From Streptomyces sp. MZ04 (lineage in GTDB: Bacteria; Actinomycetota; Actinomycetes; Streptomycetales; Streptomycetaceae): DNA of 32,567 nt. Positions 30,616-32,567 of the stretch are shown here, one piece after another; position 1 is the stretch's first letter, and each line of letters opens with the position of its first letter. The notes beneath the pieces are model-generated. The model had not been told where the DNA came from. It did no database searches and worked only from the letters and a program-made list of their open reading frames with translations. The position numbers and the translations under genes are program-made. The DNA is taken from NCBI RefSeq assembly GCF_004684775.1, contig NZ_SRIC01000063.1:1-32567 (forward strand). Reading direction: 5' to 3'.

Positions 30616-31521
30616 TCAGACGGTTGTCGCGGACGCTCCCTTCCGCATCACCTCCACCGCCCGGCTGAAGCTGTCCGCCCCGTGCCCTGCGTCCACCACG
30701 CGCCGGAAGACGTCGCGGACCGCCTCCGGGAACGCCGTGTCCACGCCCGCGTCGGCCGCCGTGTGGACCACATGTTCCATGCTGGCCAGGCCCATCGAGG
30801 TGCGGTCCACGTCGCCGGCGTGGTTGTTCGCGTCGATGCGGGGTGCGTAGAAGTCGATGAAGTGGCCCATGCCCGCGAAGTTCTCGGCGGCGTAAGGCGC
30901 GATCTCGGCCGCCGTGATGCCGTGCGCGGCCGCCACGGCGACGGCCTGCCAGTAGGCGATCATCGCGGGCCAGAAGATGACCATGTTGAGCTGGTACATC
31001 AGGGCGGCCAGGCCCGGGTCATCGCCTCGGTAGTCCGACTTGCCCGTGATGACCTCGAGGGCGGCGCGATGCGTGTCGTATGCGGCACGCGGCCCGCTGT
31101 AGAACGTCGAAGCCTCCGGGGTCCCGATGAGGGGCGGCGGGGCGAGGACGCCGCCGGTGAGGTGGGTGCCGCCGAGTTCGGTGATCCAGTGGGCGCCCGC
31201 CTTGGCCTTCTCCGGGGTGTCGGAACTGAGGTTCACGAAGACGCGCCCGGCAAGGCTCTCCTTCGCCTGCTCGAGTACGCCGTACATGGCGTCGTAGTCG
31301 ATGAGGCTGAGGACCACCAACTCATTGGCGATGACGGCCTGTTGAGGGCTGTCGGCGAGGGTGGCCCCGCGTGCGACGAGGGCGTCGGCGCGGGAGGGAG
31401 TGCGGTTCCAGAGGGTGACTTCGTAGCCCCTGTCGAGATAGGCGGCGGCCATGGCCTGACCCATGGGGCCGAGGCCGATGACGGTTACGGACTGCGTTAC
31501 GGACTGCGATGCGGAAGGCAT
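30616..31521 (-). CDS. NAD(P)-dependent oxidoreductase, 6PGDH-fold, imine-reductase-like
   Basis: ATG 31521 (MPSASQSVTQSVTVIGLGPMGQAMA) has GGAG seven bases upstream. The 301-aa length equals that of beta-hydroxyacid dehydrogenase/imine reductase proteins. The Rossmann domain has GLGPMG and the NRTPSRADAL loop, where the R/S pattern favours NADP(H). The C-terminal helical domain about 165-290 includes YQLNMVIFWPAMIAYWQAVAVAAAHG and FIDFYAPRIDANNHAGD, closer to IREDs than to hydroxyisobutyrate dehydrogenases. The DYDAMYGVLE stretch is also family-like. The natural substrate is unknown. It diverges from a TetR regulator whose operators overlap its promoter region, so inducible expression is likely. 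Confidence 0.9.
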   Translation of the reverse strand: MPSASQSVTQSVTVIGLGPMGQAMAAAYLDRGYEVTLWNRTPSRADALVARGATLADSPQQAVIANELVVLSLIDYDAMYGVLEQAKESLAGRVFVNLSSDTPEKAKAGAHWITELGGTHLTGGVLAPPPLIGTPEASTFYSGPRAAYDTHRAALEVITGKSDYRGDDPGLAALMYQLNMVIFWPAMIAYWQAVAVAAAHGITAAEIAPYAAENFAGMGHFIDFYAPRIDANNHAGDVDRTSMGLASMEHVVHTAADAGVDTAFPEAVRDVFRRVVDAGHGADSFSRAVEVMRKGASATTV

Positions 31522-31551
31522 GCGTGACTCCAGACGGCTGCAGACGGCTAC

Positions 31552-31567
31552 TAAAACGATCGCTCTA
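31552..31567. promoter_or_regulatory. TetR-type operator A
   Basis: TAAAACGATCGCTCTA, a near-palindrome centred on CGATCG, matches operator B at 14 of 16 positions. It lies 31 bp before the oxidoreductase start codon. Confidence 0.65.
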
Positions 31568-31598
31568 TCTAGCGCGTGAGGAGAACGTAGCACGCCCC

Positions 31599-31614
31599 TA
31601 GAACGAACGCTCTA
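31599..31614. promoter_or_regulatory. TetR-type operator B
   Basis: TAGAACGAACGCTCTA shares the consensus TARAACGAWCGCTCTA with operator A, 47 bp away centre to centre in the same orientation. It lies 22 bp before the tetR start. TAGGCT at 31623-31628 is a good Streptomyces -10 for tetR and implies a leaderless or very short leader. Confidence 0.65.
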
Positions 31615-31635
31615 CTAGTGGGTAGGCTGAGGCCC

Positions 31636-32241
31636 ATGGCCCCCCAAAGCAGTTCAGCGCCCGCCGCCGCACCCCTCGGCACCCGCGACCGGATCGTGTC
31701 CGTCTCCGCGCGCCTCATCCAGCGGCAGGGCTATGTGGGCACGGGCATCAAGCAGATCGCCAAGGAGGCGGAGGCGACGCTCGGCTCCGTCTATCACTTC
31801 TTCCCGGGTGGCAAGGAGGCCGTCGCGGTGGCGGCGATCAAGTACAGCGACGAGGAGTTCGCGGCGGTGCTGCGGGACGTGCTGGCGCGCGAGACGGACC
31901 CGGCGGCGGCGATCGAGGCCTGCGCGGTGGAACTGGCGGTAGGCCTACGGGAGTCGGGCTGGACGGACGGCTGCCCCGTCACGGCCGCGGCGTTGGAAAC
32001 CCTCGGCACGGACTCGGAGATCCAGCAGGTGTGCGCGGCCGCGCTGCGGAGCTGGGAGCGGATCGTGGAGGAGAAGCTCCTTGGCGCGGGCTTCGCGGCC
32101 GGGGATGCGCGAGAGGTGGCGACGACCGTGATCAGCGCGCTGGAGGGCGCGGAAGTGACGGCGCAGGTGGCCCGCAGCGAGGAGCCCTTGCGGGCGGCGG
32201 GGCGGCAACTGGCTCGGCTTGTGGGGTCTTACGAGGGCTGA
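31636..32241 (+). CDS. TetR family transcriptional repressor (LmrA/YxaF-like)
   Basis: The 201-aa product from ATG 31636 has the N-terminal helix-turn-helix (residues about 15-65, RDRIVSVSARLIQRQGYVGTGIKQIAKEAEATLGSVYHFFPGGKEAV). The C-terminal domain (GWTDGCPVTAAALETLGTDSEIQQVC) is typical of the LmrA/YxaF subgroup, which often controls an adjacent exporter or dehydrogenase. There is no strong SD; the -10-like TAGGCT eight bases upstream suggests leaderless expression. Two matched operators in the divergent gap point to autoregulation and control of the IRED-like gene. Confidence 0.93.
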   Translation: MAPQSSSAPAAAPLGTRDRIVSVSARLIQRQGYVGTGIKQIAKEAEATLGSVYHFFPGGKEAVAVAAIKYSDEEFAAVLRDVLARETDPAAAIEACAVELAVGLRESGWTDGCPVTAAALETLGTDSEIQQVCAAALRSWERIVEEKLLGAGFAAGDAREVATTVISALEGAEVTAQVARSEEPLRAAGRQLARLVGSYEG

Positions 32242-32263
32242 AGGGGCGCCCGGGGTCGTGCCT

Positions 32264-32283
32264 CAGGTGGTTTCAACTACCTG
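32264..32283. terminator. Dyad downstream of tetR, possible terminator or IS boundary
   Basis: CAGGTGGTT (32264-32272) and AACTACCTG (32275-32283) pair at 8 of 9 positions around TC. The loop is too small for an ideal hairpin. It lies between tetR and the transposase fragment and could mark the insertion end. Confidence 0.3.
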
Positions 32284-32342
32284 TCCCTTGGCCTCAGTTG
32301 GTGCAGATTTGGACTGTGCGAGCCTAGATGGTTGATGTGCTT

Positions 32343-32567
32343 TTACGTGCTGGTCAGCCGGGTCGGGTGGTCGTAGTGGATCAGTGAACGCTTCTTTTCG
32401 GTGCTGCAGGCCCAGTTGTGCCAGATCGCCGCGTTGAGGGCCAGGAGCCTCTGCAGGACCCTGGCCCACAGCCCGGAGAGCACCCGGCCGCCGTGGACCT
32501 CCAGCCCGAGCTGGCCCTTGAGCGTCCAGTTCACCGACTCGATGCGCTGGCGGAGCCAGTACGGGAA
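32343..32567 (-). CDS. IS982-type transposase, C-terminal part only in window
   Basis: Minus-strand reading from the window edge to TAA at 32343 gives 74 residues: FPYWLRQRIESVNWTLKGQL, then RVLQRLLALNAAIWHNWACS and a charged tail. The RIES..LKGQL..AQRLLALxAAIWHNW pattern is the C-terminus of IS982-family DDE transposases found widely in Streptomyces; the Glu of RIESVNW would be the last acidic catalytic residue. The N-terminal part lies beyond the window, so intactness cannot be judged. Confidence 0.75.
   Translation of the reverse strand, partial: FPYWLRQRIESVNWTLKGQLGLEVHGGRVLSGLWARVLQRLLALNAAIWHNWACSTEKKRSLIHYDHPTRLTST

Overview
The window is high-GC actinobacterial chromosome and almost certainly Streptomyces. 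The signs are strong GC bias at third codon positions, frequent GTG starts, a BTAD/SARP regulator, a SpoIIE-type phosphatase fused to an ATPase domain, a SigE-family sigma factor, and DUF6153, DUF5937 and choice-of-anchor P proteins. No tRNA, rRNA, CRISPR array or phage structural gene was seen. Core genes (aspS, an acyl-CoA dehydrogenase, an M18 aminopeptidase) alternate with accessory modules.

Layout. 1-2183 (minus): an M18 aminopeptidase followed by a SARP regulator that runs off the left edge. 2320-5834: an FadE5-like acyl-CoA dehydrogenase diverging from an SseB-domain protein, then a pirin, each closed by a hairpin. 5928-9598: a metal-type accessory cluster. DUF6153, DUF305 and a beta-propeller lipoprotein lie on the minus strand, diverging from a BlaI-type repressor and its M56 metallopeptidase. 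9732-12291: an AraC regulator diverging from a DHA2 drug exporter across a 33-bp operator-like palindrome. 12593-13639: a secreted NlpC/P60 hydrolase.

13734-17617 holds the most distinctive unit. A His-rich protein, an AhpD/CMD-like protein and an MFS transporter form a minus-strand operon that diverges from a Cys-rich DUF1326 protein. The 386-bp gap between them carries three CsoR-family-type palindromes (core ATACCCC..GGGGTAT), one of them part of a perfect 39-bp palindrome. No regulator of that family is encoded in the window. I infer a metal- or sulfur-species-responsive regulon controlled in trans.

17746-21294: a five-copy 13-bp tandem repeat, an AI-2E-type membrane protein, a 233-bp MITE-like element whose ends form the stop codons of both flanking genes, and a PAS-GAF-PP2C-HATPase phosphatase. 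21458-29181: aspS, a DUF5937/ArsR-like regulator, an exported M23 peptidase chimera, a Tat-exported intradiol dioxygenase with a Gly/Pro/Thr insertion, a 5'-shortened SigE-family sigma factor with a membrane-anchored partner, and a lipoprotein L,D-transpeptidase.

29228-32567: a 59-aa conserved-looking small protein, an ArsR-SRPBCC fusion that appears leaderless with its operator inside the promoter, an IRED-like oxidoreductase diverging from a TetR regulator over two matched operators, and the 3' end of an IS982-type transposase at the right edge.
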